Positions 16,424 through 24,880 of a DNA stretch of 64,000 bases are shown piece after piece. A program made the position numbers and the translations under genes. The stretch is from Novosphingobium sp. Leaf2 (GTDB taxonomy: Bacteria > Pseudomonadota > Alphaproteobacteria > Sphingomonadales > Sphingomonadaceae). Each line of letters starts with the position of its first letter. Positions within the stretch are counted from its first letter, which is position 1. The notes under the pieces are model-generated. The model searched no databases, was not told the DNA's origin, and saw only the letters and a list, made by a program, of their open reading frames with translations. The stretch spans positions 124,307 to 188,306 of the forward strand of contig NZ_LMJY01000016.1 of the NCBI RefSeq assembly GCF_001421325.1. The letters run 5' to 3'.

Positions 16424-17322
16424 GCGCCGCTTCCCAAAAGCGCCAGCGCGCGCCGCACTTGCGCCAAGCGGTCCAGCGCGCGCGGAATGGTGGGGCCGCC
16501 GCACCAGATCAGCGAACGGTCAAGCGCGGCATGGTGCATGCCCTTTACGCGCGCCAGTGCGGGATGGCGCAGCATGCGGTCTTCCTCCGCTGCAGGCGAG
16601 CCCACGGTCAGAATCACGCGGGGCGGATCGGCCAGGACCTGCTCCAGCGGCAGATACTGTGCCTGCGATAGCCCGCGTGCAGCCGCAGCGTTGGCGAAGC
16701 CCGCCCGGCGCATCAACTCCGCGATAAGCGTATCGCGACCCGCCACGATGCCGCCCGATTCCCACACAACGGCTGGAATCGGCGCGCTGCCGGGCGGCGG
16801 TGCGGCGCGGGCCAGCGCGGCATCGATACGGCCAACCAGGGCCTCGCCGGCAGACCGATTCTTCGCCAGCACCGCCAGCCGACGGACCTGCTCCCGCGCC
16901 GCCGCCAAGTTGGCAGGGATCGGTTCCAACACCACCCGCATTCCCAGGTCTCGCAGCGCCTGCGCGGTGGTCGGGGGCAGAAAGCTGCTGGCGACAACAA
17001 CGTCCGGCCTCAACGCCACGATATCTTCCACCGCGTCCGACACGTCACCGAACCGCGCCGCCACATCGGCGTCCATCGAGCTCGAGGACGGATCGTGGCT
17101 GTAATGCGATATCGCCAGCAACTGGCCCGGTGCGGTCACTTGCGCCAGCACGGCATCGGTGCACGGGTTGAGCGACACGATGCGCGGCGCGCCCGCCGGC
17201 TCCGGCACGGCCGCAGGCTGGCGCTGGCAGCCTGGCATGCCCAGCAGCAAGGCGACGCATGCCCATGCGCCGACCCGGCGGCTCCGCCGCCTGCAAGACG
17301 AGGGAGCCGCCCGTATCGTCAC
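16420..17322 (-). CDS. btuF: Cobalamin-binding periplasmic lipoprotein
   Basis: 300 residues. Class III periplasmic binding protein (BtuF/FepB fold). It starts at GTG 17320-17322, which overlaps the btuB stop (GTGA), and carries an Arg-rich n-region and lipobox MPGC. RIVSLNPCTDAVLAQV is the typical opening of BtuF-type domains; VAARFGDVSDAVEDIVALRPDVV and the C-terminal DRSLIWCGGPTIPRALDRL follow. It delivers corrinoid from BtuB to BtuCD. Anchoring by lipid is common in this group but differs from the soluble E. coli protein. Confidence 0.9.
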   Translation of the reverse strand: MTIRAAPSSCRRRSRRVGAWACVALLLGMPGCQRQPAAVPEPAGAPRIVSLNPCTDAVLAQVTAPGQLLAISHYSHDPSSSSMDADVAARFGDVSDAVEDIVALRPDVVVASSFLPPTTAQALRDLGMRVVLEPIPANLAAAREQVRRLAVLAKNRSAGEALVGRIDAALARAAPPPGSAPIPAVVWESGGIVAGRDTLIAELMRRAGFANAAAARGLSQAQYLPLEQVLADPPRVILTVGSPAAEEDRMLRHPALARVKGMHHAALDRSLIWCGGPTIPRALDRLAQVRRALALLGSGA

Positions 17323-19157
17323 AGTTTTACGCGAACGCCGGCGTAGGCGGAACGGCCCGGCGTGCCATAAAGGCGCACGACCTCGTAGTGCTCGTCGAAC
17401 ACGTTATCGACCCGACCGTACACTTCGATCTTGGGCGTTACGGCGAATGCCGCGCGGGCGCCGACAACGAGGTTGCCGTCGACATACTGGGTGTTTGCCG
17501 CATCGTCGTAGCGACCGCCGCCAACGCGCAGATCCGCGCCCAGCTTCAGGCCGACAGCCCACGCCTTGTCGATGCTGGCGTACATGTTGCTCTTGGGCCG
17601 GCGCGCCAGTTGCTTGCCGGTATCCTCGTTCTTGGCATCGAGATAGGTGTACGCAAGGTTTACGTCGAAGCCTTCCCAATTCACCACCTGCATGCCGATT
17701 TCCAGACCCTTGGCCCGCGCCCTGCCTACGTTATAGTAGTTGAACTGCGTAAGGTCATAATCGATCAGGTTTTTCGTCTTGCGGTCGAAATAGGTGACCG
17801 TGAAGTGGCCCATGCCTTGCGCGAAGGGCTGGTCCACCCCGGCATCCCAGCTGGTGGACGTTTCCGGATCAAGCGCGCGGAAGCCAGCGTTGGTGTACAG
17901 CTGATACAGCGACGGCGCCTTGAACCCTTCGCCGTAGCTGGCGCGCAGCACCGGTGCATCAACGCCTTGGCCGATCACCCACGCGCCGTTCGCCGCGAAC
18001 GTGGTCTTGTGGCCGAAGTCGGAGTTGTCATCGTACCGCACGCCGCCGTTTAGCGTCAGGCCGGTGAGCGGGCGCACGGTCAGGTTGCCGAACACACTGT
18101 CGATATTGGTGGAATCGCGCGAGCCGAAGTTGTCGTTGAACTTCTGCTTCTCGGTTTCCGCACCGATCAGCAGGCTGGCGGCCTCAATCGGAGTGAAGCT
18201 GGCCTGGCCTTCGAAACGCTGGGTTCGCCCGTTGGTGATGTACGGGCCGAACACCGCATCGTCGGAAATGCGGCGGTTGTCGGTCAGCCCATAACCCACA
18301 CGCGCGTTCAAGCGGCCGTCCAGCCCGGTGTAGCGCACGTTGGCATAGCCTTGTGCGTCGCGCTTCATGCCCACGTTCAGCGCATCGGCGCCGGTGTTGT
18401 CATAGTCGTAGTTGGCCTTGGTGTAGAACCCGCCGATGTCGGCAGACAGGCCCTGCGCCAGATCCACGGAGGCGCGGGCGTTGGCGCTCTTGCTTTCATA
18501 GCCGTCGCGCTCCTTGCCGCCCAGATTCTCGTCGAAAGCGGAAAAGCCATCGCCTTTCAACCAGTTTCCGCCGAGTGTGAGACCAACCGGGCCCACCAGG
18601 CCGGCCGCAGATGCGCTGACCTGCTTCTGGTCGCGCCAGCCATATTCAGCCTGCGCCCGCGCGGTCCACTGCTCGGTCGGCCGGGCGGTGATGAAGTTGA
18701 TGACGCCGCCGATCGCCCGGCTGCCCCACAGCACGCCGGACGAACCGCGCAGCACTTCCACCCGGTCGAACTGGCCGATAGTGAGATTGCCGAAATCGAA
18801 ACCGCCGCCCACGTCGCCCGGATCGTTGATGCGCACACCGTCGATCAGGACCAGGCTTTGCGCATTGTCGGCACCGCGGATGAACACGCTGGCAGGCTGG
18901 CCGAAGCCGCCAGCCTGCGCCACCGAAACGCCCGGCACCCGTGCGAGCACGTCGACCGCGCTGACGGCCTGCACGCGGTCGATCTGGTCGCGGGTGATCA
19001 CGCTGATGGACTGGCCGACCTGGGTGATCGGGGTGGGCTCACGATTGGCGGTGACGACGATCGACGGATCGACCGGCGCTGCATCGGTTGCGGCATCCTG
19101 GCCGAACGCAGGCGTGCTCACCGCCAGCGCGGTGCCCAGCAAAAACAAAGACTTCAT
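17319..19157 (-). CDS. btuB: TonB-dependent vitamin B12 receptor
   Basis: 612 residues. Signal peptide MKSLFLLGTALAVSTPAF-GQ, TonB-box-like PSIVVTANRE, plug domain (GQSISVITRDQIDRVQAVS, ARVPGVSVAQ, VLIDGVRINDPGDVGGGFDF, EVLRGSSGVLWGSRAIGGVI) and a beta-barrel with BtuB-like strands, ending AYAGVRVKL. It imports cobalamin across the outer membrane with energy from TonB-ExbBD. It is the first gene after a cobalamin riboswitch and overlaps btuF. AAGGA sits 6 bp before the ATG at 19155-19157. The last residue is Leu rather than the usual aromatic. Confidence 0.94.
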   Translation of the reverse strand: MKSLFLLGTALAVSTPAFGQDAATDAAPVDPSIVVTANREPTPITQVGQSISVITRDQIDRVQAVSAVDVLARVPGVSVAQAGGFGQPASVFIRGADNAQSLVLIDGVRINDPGDVGGGFDFGNLTIGQFDRVEVLRGSSGVLWGSRAIGGVINFITARPTEQWTARAQAEYGWRDQKQVSASAAGLVGPVGLTLGGNWLKGDGFSAFDENLGGKERDGYESKSANARASVDLAQGLSADIGGFYTKANYDYDNTGADALNVGMKRDAQGYANVRYTGLDGRLNARVGYGLTDNRRISDDAVFGPYITNGRTQRFEGQASFTPIEAASLLIGAETEKQKFNDNFGSRDSTNIDSVFGNLTVRPLTGLTLNGGVRYDDNSDFGHKTTFAANGAWVIGQGVDAPVLRASYGEGFKAPSLYQLYTNAGFRALDPETSTSWDAGVDQPFAQGMGHFTVTYFDRKTKNLIDYDLTQFNYYNVGRARAKGLEIGMQVVNWEGFDVNLAYTYLDAKNEDTGKQLARRPKSNMYASIDKAWAVGLKLGADLRVGGGRYDDAANTQYVDGNLVVGARAAFAVTPKIEVYGRVDNVFDEHYEVVRLYGTPGRSAYAGVRVKL

Positions 19158-19275
19158 GCGTATTCCTTCCGAACCTTGAACGACGTGACGCCGTTCATGG
19201 CGGAAGCACTGCGCACCCCTCATGGCGCACAGGGCCGCTGCATCCGGAAACACCCCGTCCGGCTGCGGAACGACC

Positions 19276-19460
19276 GTCCTGGGCAGGTCTCCTGGCTCCC
19301 GGATCAACGGCCTGTTTTTCCGCCTTCCCGGCCTGCCTTTTGCAAAAAGACGCAGCCAGTGGCTTGGTGGAAAGGGCCTCCCCGGTCACAGTTGCGGGGG
19401 CAGCGCCGGCAATTGCAGCCGACTTCCCTCTTAGGTCCGGCGAACCGGACAACCCATGAC
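19276..19460 (-). ncRNA. Cobalamin (AdoCbl) riboswitch upstream of btuB
   Basis: Reading the minus strand, all hallmark blocks of the cobalamin riboswitch occur in order: AAGAGGGAAGTCGG, GCTGCCCCCGCAACTGTGA, AAGCCACTGG, CCGGGAAGGC, and the B12 box GCCAGGAGACCTGCC (plus positions 19282-19296). The closing P1 stem pairs GTCATGGG (19453-19460) with CCCAGGAC (19276-19283), 7 of 8 bp. It starts about 3 nt after the predicted transcription start and ends about 120 nt before the btuB ATG. It should switch off btuBFCD when adenosylcobalamin is plentiful. A Shine-Dalgarno (AAGGA) far downstream suggests control of translation or termination within the remaining leader. Confidence 0.95.
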
Positions 19461-19469
19461 GTGCCCGCG

Positions 19470-19498
19470 CCGATAAAGCCCGCCTCGCTGATTGGCAA
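19470..19498 (-). promoter_or_regulatory. Predicted promoter of the btu operon
   Basis: Minus strand TTGCCA (19493-19498), 17 bp, TATCGG (19470-19475). The start would fall near 19463, just before the riboswitch P1 stem. Confidence 0.5.
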
Positions 19499-19660
19499 GC
19501 GGCGTGGTGCGGCGACGAAGTCTTAAGCACTTTAAGCGTATCGCAAAGGCTGTGTACCGCAACGGGACGGCGCGCAATGGCACGGTGCGCCATAGGGCAT
19601 ACCGGGCTAAGGGCGTGCCGCCCCACTGCGCTGACAAGACTATCCACGAAAAGGAAACGC

Positions 19661-20830
19661 GTGCTCCTGCCTATTGCCCCTTCTGCCACCAGCCCGGCTA
19701 CGTCGGACGATGGGGACTGGGCATTTGTACGCCCGCGTGATTTTACGGGCCGCTTCGCGCGCCGCGCACATGGCGCAGGACGCCGGCCCATCGTGCTACG
19801 CCGACGCTGGAGCGTGGGCGTGGCTGCGCTCGCTGCCGTGGCCCTGCCCGCCTTGGCCGCGCCTGAAACCTGGGGCAGTTTCGCCATAGCCGATGCGGGC
19901 AACGCAGGTAACGCTACCCTGCCCATGCCGTTCGAGCAGGCCGGCGCCAGCTTTCCGGGTTCGGCGTTCTATTATCTCGACGCCGCCAGCGTGCCCTTGC
20001 AGATCGGTGAGGGCATCCATTCCGACGCGGACGACAAGGTGTCCGGCCCGCTGCCGATGGCCCGCCCGATGATCGTCGACAATTCCGGCGTCGATCGCAC
20101 CCGCGCCCTGCAGTGCATGACTGCGGCGATCTACTACGAAGCGGCCAGCGAGCCTGACGCAGGCCAGCGCGCGGTGGCGCAGGTGGTGCTCAACCGCGTG
20201 GCGCATCCCGCCTACCCCAAATCCGTGTGCGGTGTTGTGTATCAGGGATCGGAAAAGCCGACCGGTTGCCAGTTCTCGTTCGCATGCGATGGCGCACTGG
20301 CGCGCCGCCCCAACCGCATGTTCTGGGAGCGTGCCGAAAATGTCGCCCGCCAGGCGCTTAGCGGATATGTCTACACGCCGGTGGGCCTCGCCACCCACTA
20401 CCATACGGTGCAGGTCAATCCCTATTGGGCGCCCAGCCTGCAGTATCTGGGCACGATCGGCGCGCACCGGTTCTATGCGTTCCGTGGTGCTGCCGGCAAT
20501 CCGGCGACTTTCCGCTTCGCCTATCTGGGCGGGGAGCCGATGGCCGCACCGCACCCGCGCGACGATACCCGCGATGCCGCCGCAGCGGCTGCCGTAGCCG
20601 ATCCGCTGGCGATCCAGCGCGCTTTTGCCAACGCCGCCCCGGCCACGGCCAATGCTCCTGTACCCGTCACGTCGGCAGCGGCGACGTCGGCCCCTGCGCC
20701 GGTCTATGCGCGCGACGTTCAACAGCGTGGCGGCGATGCGCTGTATACCGCGCAAAATCTGCCAGGAACGCAAGGCGTCAAGGCGGAGTACGCCAACTCC
20801 GGTCGCTGGATCGCCCCCCCGTCGCAATAG
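19661..20830 (+). CDS. SleB-type cell wall hydrolase
   Basis: 389 residues from a GTG at 19661, chosen for the AAGGA five bases upstream. A basic stretch and one hydrophobic segment (VGVAALAAVALPALAA) near residues 48-63 suggest a membrane anchor or late signal. The Hydrolase_2 (SleB) domain covers about residues 145-260: ALQCMTAAIYYEAASE with the catalytic Glu, AVAQVVLNRVAHPAYP, CGVVYQGSEK, CQFSFACDG and ATHYHT. The C-terminal 110 residues are Ala/Pro-rich and look disordered. Such enzymes cut the glycan strands of peptidoglycan; in non-sporing alphaproteobacteria they act in wall remodelling. Confidence 0.88.
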   Translation: MLLPIAPSATSPATSDDGDWAFVRPRDFTGRFARRAHGAGRRPIVLRRRWSVGVAALAAVALPALAAPETWGSFAIADAGNAGNATLPMPFEQAGASFPGSAFYYLDAASVPLQIGEGIHSDADDKVSGPLPMARPMIVDNSGVDRTRALQCMTAAIYYEAASEPDAGQRAVAQVVLNRVAHPAYPKSVCGVVYQGSEKPTGCQFSFACDGALARRPNRMFWERAENVARQALSGYVYTPVGLATHYHTVQVNPYWAPSLQYLGTIGAHRFYAFRGAAGNPATFRFAYLGGEPMAAPHPRDDTRDAAAAAAVADPLAIQRAFANAAPATANAPVPVTSAAATSAPAPVYARDVQQRGGDALYTAQNLPGTQGVKAEYANSGRWIAPPSQ

Positions 20831-20910
20831 CCGGGCACTTTGGCGCAAGGGAAATTATCCTAGGTTCTGTATTCATTAAGCTTGCGGATTGAGCGTGAGG
20901 TTGATTCAAG

Positions 20911-21625
20911 GTTTCCGAAGGGAGCCTTGGGATGGCGCGATACGATTTGAGCGAAGAGGAGTGGCGTCTGATCGCGCCGCTGTTGCCGAACAAGCCACGC
21001 GGGGTTGCGCGGGTCGATGACCGGCGGGTGATCAACGGTATCTTTTATGTGCTGCGAACAGGGTCGCCGTGGCGTGACCTGCCGGAGCGATACGGTCCGT
21101 ACACGACGCTCTACAATCGCTTCAACCGCTGGGCGAAGGCAGGTATCTGGCTGGGCGTGTTCGAGACGTTGGCGGCTCGGTCACCTCAGTGGATGCAATT
21201 GATCGACAGCTCGATCATTCGCGCGCACCAGCACGCGGCCGGGGGTAAAAAGGGGGGCCGGATCACGCCATTGGCCCTTCTCGTGGCGGACTGAGCACCA
21301 AGATCCACGCGGTCGTCGATCAGGATGGGCTGCCGGTGCGCCTGCTGCTCTCGCCCGGTCAGTCATCCGAGATGGGCGCGGTCCCGCAACTGCTCGCCGG
21401 GTTGCCGATCCCGACTGCGGTCGTCGCCGACCGGGGCTACGACTCCAATGCCGTACTCGAACTGATTACCGGCTCGGGCGCGCTCGCCAGCATCCCGAGT
21501 TGCTCGCGTCGCATCATCAAACGCTCCATCGATCCGGCAATCTATCGCCAACGCAATCTAGGGCGCGAACTCATAAATTGAGTTGAGCTGTCGGCATTGT
21601 CGTGATTCAGGCTCCCTTCGGAAAC
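20911..21625 (+). mobile_element. IS5-family (IS427-like) insertion sequence remnant
   Basis: A transposase-derived region bounded by the 17-bp inverted repeats GTTTCCGAAGGGAGCCT (20911-20927) and its exact reverse complement (21609-21625). The transposase is in two frames and loses its C-terminus after YRQRN, so the element is internally deleted or truncated. No clear target-site duplication is seen beside the repeats. Whether they are the true IS ends is uncertain. Confidence 0.7.
20932..21581 (+). pseudogene. IS5-family transposase, two frames, C-terminus lost
   Basis: The first frame (20932-21294) encodes the DUF4096-type N-terminal domain (YDLSEEEWRLIAPLLP, INGIFYVLRTGSPWRDLPE, YGPYTTLYNRFNRW). 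The catalytic part continues in the -1 frame (PDHAIGPSRGGLSTKIHAVV, VVADRGYDSNAV). The frames join at the classic -1 slippery heptamer G-GGG-GGC at 21252-21258, which IS427-group elements use to make a full-length transposase. After IYRQRNL the conserved final part (expected Glu-containing RFFNKLKHFRR-like block) is replaced by GRELIN and a stop. It is therefore inactive. Confidence 0.8.
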
Positions 21626-21629
21626 GGAG

Positions 21630-21945
21630 GATGTATGATAGGCCGCCTGCAGCGCGTCCGGTATACTGTGCGCGAACGCGGCTTCCACGACTGCATCGGC
21701 GATGTCCTCGTTCGCTGCCCAATCGGTAAATGCGGACCGGAAGCCGTGGACGTGGTATGGCTCGCTCATGTCGCGCAGCGCTTTCAGCAGCGTCATGTCG
21801 AACGTCGCCCCGCCATTGGTGCCGGGAAAGACATGCCGCCCCCAGCCGCAACGTTGCCTTTGCCAGCACCGCCAGAGCCGCATCAGACAGCGGCACGATA
21901 TGTACCCTGCCCCGGCGGACGGAAGTTTTCCGGACCTCTATGATC
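21630..21945 (-). pseudogene. P4-type tyrosine integrase fragment
   Basis: Minus-strand remnants of a tyrosine recombinase catalytic domain in two frames: RVHIVPLSDAALAVLAKA, then after a frameshift near 21850 GRHVFPGTNGGATFDMTLL, HVHGFRSAFTDWAANE (with the R-x-x-x-DWA box) and VVEAAFAHSIPDALQAAYHT. Known P4-like integrases carry these blocks in this order. The N-terminal half is missing and the catalytic Tyr end is cut at the IS boundary. It lies at the 3' end of tRNA-Tyr, the usual attachment site for such elements, so it marks a decayed genomic island. Confidence 0.75.
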
Positions 21946-21972
21946 TCTCACGGATGCTAGCGAAAGGGGTGG

Positions 21973-22058
21973 TGGTGGACAGGGCTGGATTCGAACCAGC
22001 GTACGCTTGCACGGGCAGATTTACAGTCTGCTGCCTTTAACCACTCGGCCACCTGTCC
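21973..22058 (-). tRNA. tRNA-Tyr (GUA)
   Basis: On the minus strand the 86-nt gene starts GGACAGGTGGCCGAGTGG and ends in the encoded CCA (21973-21975). The acceptor stem GGACAGG pairs with CCTGTCC. The anticodon loop contains CTGTAAA (GUA), and there is a long variable arm as expected for bacterial tRNA-Tyr. The T-arm is GGTTCGAATCC. Its 3' end abuts an integrase remnant. Confidence 0.96.
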
Positions 22059-22246
22059 ACACCAGTTGCTGGCTGCCGGAAAGTCACGCAAAAAGCGGGA
22101 AAGTCCGGCGTTGGTCGAGGCTCCCGAAGGCGCCCCGTTGCCGAGGAGCCGGGCCTTTGCCGAAGCGGGCCTTGCCTGTCAATGCCCTCGCTGCCACAGG
22201 GGGCCAGAATTTTCGGAATAAGACGCAGTTTGCGAAAGGACGATGG

Positions 22247-23092
22247 ATGAACAAGCGTGGCGGAGCACGTGACGCTGGCGATGGCACCGATAGTGGTGGG
22301 CGCCCGACAAAGGCCCTGCGCGGGCGTGCGGGCCGGATGAAGAACGGGCGTGGCAGTGGGCGCGCCAGCACCGGGGCGGTGCGCCTGTGGGGCCGCCACG
22401 CGGTGGAGGCCGCGCTCAAGAACCCCGATCGCAGCCATCGCAAGCTGTGGGCGACGCGTGAGGGCGTCGAATCGCTCGATGGCGAGCTGCCGGCGGATTT
22501 TCCGGTGGAGTGGGCGCAGCCGGCGGACCTTGGCCGGCTGGTGGCGAAGGACGCGCCGCACCAGGGGCTGGTGCTGGAATGCGCGCCGCTGGAAGACGTG
22601 TTCCTGGCCGACGTGCTGGATGGCGACCCGGCCAGGCCGGTCATCGTGCTCGATCAGGTGACCGACCCGCACAACGTGGGCGCTATCATGCGCTCGGCAG
22701 CGGCGTTCGGGGCGTGCGCGATCGTGACGCAGGATCGGCATGCGCCGGTGGAGTCCGGCACCTTGGCAAAGTCTGCGTCAGGCGCGCTGGAAGTGCTGCC
22801 GTGGGTGCGGGTGGTGAACCTGGCGCGTGCGCTGGAGGAGATCGCCGAAGCGGGCTACTGGCGGATCGGGCTGGACGGCGCGGCGGAGGGCACGCTGGCC
22901 GATGCCCTGCCCGCGGGACCCGTGGCGCTTGTGCTGGGCGCAGAAGGCGACGGCATGCGCCACAATATTGCCCAGCATTGCGACGCCGTGGCGAAGCTGC
23001 CGATCGAGGCCGCGATGGAAAGCCTCAACGTCAGCAACGCCGCCGCGATCGCTTTGTACGCCGCCGCGACGCGCGACATGGCAGCGGACTGA
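22247..23092 (+). CDS. rlmB: TrmH/SpoU-family RNA 2'-O-methyltransferase (RlmB-like)
   Basis: 281 residues from the ATG at 22247 (AAGGA 8 bp upstream). Basic Gly/Arg-rich N-terminal tail of about 45 residues, an L30e-like substrate-binding domain (LWGRHAVEAALKNPDR), then the SPOUT knot with motif 1 VTDPHNVGAIMRSA, motif 2 VLGAEGDGMR and motif 3 MESLNVSNAAAIALY. Likely methylates G2251 of 23S rRNA; assignment to RlmB rather than another TrmH-type enzyme is by similarity of the whole layout. Convergent with hup and separated from it by a bidirectional terminator. Confidence 0.88.
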   Translation: MNKRGGARDAGDGTDSGGRPTKALRGRAGRMKNGRGSGRASTGAVRLWGRHAVEAALKNPDRSHRKLWATREGVESLDGELPADFPVEWAQPADLGRLVAKDAPHQGLVLECAPLEDVFLADVLDGDPARPVIVLDQVTDPHNVGAIMRSAAAFGACAIVTQDRHAPVESGTLAKSASGALEVLPWVRVVNLARALEEIAEAGYWRIGLDGAAEGTLADALPAGPVALVLGAEGDGMRHNIAQHCDAVAKLPIEAAMESLNVSNAAAIALYAAATRDMAAD

Positions 23093-23102
23093 TGGTGGCA
23101 TG

Positions 23103-23136
23103 AAACCCCGCCGGTCCTTTGAGACCGGCGGGGTTT
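23103..23136. terminator. Bidirectional terminator between rlmB and hup
   Basis: AAACCCCGCCGGTC (23103-23116), a 6-nt loop, GACCGGCGGGGTTT (23123-23136): a perfect 14-bp stem flanked by A/T on both sides. Confidence 0.85.
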
Positions 23137-23164
23137 GGACATAGTACCTTGTACAGCCGCGATC

Positions 23165-23437
23165 TTAGTTGACCGCGTCTTTCAGGCCCTTGCCGGCCTT
23201 GAACTTGGGCTGCGAGGACGCCTTGATTTCCATGGGCTCGCCAGTGCGGGGGTTGCGACCGGTCGATGCCTTGCGCTTCGCCACGGAGAACGTGCCGAAA
23301 CCGACGAGGCGCACTTCGTCGCCCTTCTTCAGCGTGCCTGAGATCGCATCGAACACTGCCTCCACCGCCTTGGTGGCATCGCCCCGGGTCAATCCACTTG
23401 TATCGGCGACCGCGCTGATGAGATCGTTCTTGTTCAT
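23165..23437 (-). CDS. hup: DNA-binding protein HU
   Basis: 90 residues, the standard HU length. N-terminal helices (MNKNDLISAVADTSGLTRGD), LVGFGTFSVAKRKASTGRNP (the GFGxF and RxGRNP signature of the DNA-binding arms) and GEPMEIKASSQPKFKAGKGL. It forms dimers that bend DNA and compact the nucleoid. GGGGG precedes the ATG. The intergenic leader of more than 200 bp upstream holds the predicted promoter. Confidence 0.97.
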   Translation of the reverse strand: MNKNDLISAVADTSGLTRGDATKAVEAVFDAISGTLKKGDEVRLVGFGTFSVAKRKASTGRNPRTGEPMEIKASSQPKFKAGKGLKDAVN

Positions 23438-23505
23438 GTAAGGAACCCCCTGAATTTTTCGGCAGACGAACGAGCCAAACCGGATTCGCCTGCAAAGAGC
23501 GCAGG

Positions 23506-23534
23506 AATTGAGCGGCTTTTCACCCCAGTGGCAA
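23506..23534 (-). promoter_or_regulatory. Predicted hup promoter
   Basis: Minus strand TTGCCA (23529-23534), 17 bp, TCAATT (23506-23511). Confidence 0.4.
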
Positions 23535-23687
23535 GAGCCAATGTGCCTGCAAATCCGCGATTAACCGCGTTTTTGCGATGTGTGGAGCGACCATGACAAT
23601 TGTGCGACGCACTATCAGGGTAGCACGTGTTGCGGTTAGCTCCTGAACTGGTTAGCGGCCTGACAGGGACAGACGGCGTGCACACAC

Positions 23688-23719
23688 GAAAAAAGGCGGC
23701 CCGAAACCGAGCCGCCTTT
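23688..23719 (-). terminator. Rho-independent terminator after rplS
   Basis: Minus strand AAAGGCGGC (23711-23719), a 10-nt loop, GCCGCCTTT (23692-23700), then TTTCG. It ends the ffh-rpsP-rimM-trmD-rplS operon. Confidence 0.85.
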
Positions 23720-23761
23720 CTATTGCCGTTCCCCGCCGTGGCAGGGACGCCACCTTAGCGC

Positions 23762-24130
23762 TTAGGCGTTGGTGTCGTTGACGCGGCGTTCGGCGATGCG
23801 CGCGCGCTTGCCGGTACGACCACGCAGGTAATACAGCTTCGCACGACGCACCACGCCGTGGCGAACCACTGCGATGGAATCGATGTTGGGCGAATACAGC
23901 GGGAATACGCGCTCCACGCCTTCACCGAAGCTCATCTTGCGCACGGTGAAGTTGGAACCCATGCCACGATTGGAGCGTGCGATGCACACACCTTCGTAGT
24001 TCTGGACGCGGGTGCGGGTACCTTCGACAACCTTCACGCCGACGCGGACGGTGTCGCCCGGACGGAATGCCGGAATTTCCTTGGCGGCCTTGGCAATTTC
24101 CTCGGCCTCGATCTGCTGAATCAGGTTCAT
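23762..24130 (-). CDS. rplS: 50S ribosomal protein L19
   Basis: 122 residues. Typical L19 blocks: [59 protein letters not shown] and [16 protein letters not shown]19 lies at the interface of the 30S and 50S subunits. The ATG overlaps the trmD stop by 4 bp (ATGA). Last gene of the operon, followed by a terminator. Confidence 0.98.
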   Translation of the reverse strand: MNLIQQIEAEEIAKAAKEIPAFRPGDTVRVGVKVVEGTRTRVQNYEGVCIARSNRGMGSNFTVRKMSFGEGVERVFPLYSPNIDSIAVVRHGVVRRAKLYYLRGRTGKRARIAERRVNDTNA

Positions 24131-24873
24131 GAACCCAAGTCCTCGTTTTGTCGCCGCGCATCAGAGGCAGGTCGAACCCGAGCGTCCCTGTGACGCTCCC
24201 AGAGGTCCGGCCTGCGTGACCGTGTATCGTCGTCCGCCCGGTATTTCCGCCAGGCGGCGATCTTCGCGTGATCCCCCGATCGCAGCACTTCAGGGATCGC
24301 GCGCCCTTCCCACTGGGTGGGACGGGTGTAGTGCGGGTATTCGAGAAGGCCGTCCTCGAACGACTCCTCGGTCCCGCTGGAAGGGGCGCCCATTACGCCG
24401 GGAAGCAGGCGAATGCAAGCATCCAGCACCATCAGCGCCGCGCATTCGCCGCCGGAAAGGACGATGTCGGCCACCGCCACTTCCTCGACATCGCGACCGG
24501 CGAAAATACGCTCGTCAAACCCTTCGAACCGCCCGCACAGCACGATGACGCCCGGCCCGCCAGCCAGCTCGCGGATGCGCGCCTGCGAGATCGGCTTGCC
24601 GCGCGGCGTCATCGCCAGCACCGGCGCGCCGGGATTGCGGGCACGGGCATGGTCGATGGCCGCAGCCAGCACATCGACCTTGAGCACCATGCCGGCACCG
24701 CCGCCCGCAGGCGTGTCGTCCACCGTGCGGTGCTTGTCAGTCGCAAAGTCGCGGATGTGGACGGGATCGATCGCCCACTTACCCTCTGCCAGCGCCCTGC
24801 CCGCCAGGCTCACGCCCAAGGGACCGGGAAACATTTCGGGGTAAAGGGTGAGCACGGTGGCGGCGAAGGTCAT
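24127..24873 (-). CDS. trmD: tRNA (guanine37-N1)-methyltransferase
   Basis: 248 residues from the ATG at 24871-24873 ([17 protein letters not shown]). SPOUT-class enzyme that makes m1G37 next to the anticodon and prevents frameshifting. Signatures: [42 protein letters not shown] and the YTRP segment [18 protein letters not shown]. The length is typical. 7 bp after rimM, 4-bp overlap with rplS: the usual rpsP-rimM-trmD-rplS order. Confidence 0.98.
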   Translation of the reverse strand: MTFAATVLTLYPEMFPGPLGVSLAGRALAEGKWAIDPVHIRDFATDKHRTVDDTPAGGGAGMVLKVDVLAAAIDHARARNPGAPVLAMTPRGKPISQARIRELAGGPGVIVLCGRFEGFDERIFAGRDVEEVAVADIVLSGGECAALMVLDACIRLLPGVMGAPSSGTEESFEDGLLEYPHYTRPTQWEGRAIPEVLRSGDHAKIAAWRKYRADDDTRSRRPDLWERHRDARVRPASDARRQNEDLGS

Positions 24874-24880
24874 GGCAAAG

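Larger units (their letters stand above)
23438..23761. other. Intergenic region hup-rplS
   Basis: 324 bp without a gene. The left part is the hup leader with a predicted promoter (23506-23534) and two copies of TTTGCAGGC on the minus strand about 60 bp apart. The right end holds the rplS terminator (23688-23719). Confidence 0.6.

Noticed and set aside
18351..19526. Plus-strand frame of 391 codons opposite btuB and the riboswitch
   Set aside because: It runs through the riboswitch and the btuB coding region antisense, with no ribosome site and no motif.
20831..20910. Far attachment site (copy of the tRNA-Tyr 3' end) left of the IS remnant
   Set aside because: I looked for GGTTCGAATCC or CCTGTCCACCA-like sequence here and found none.
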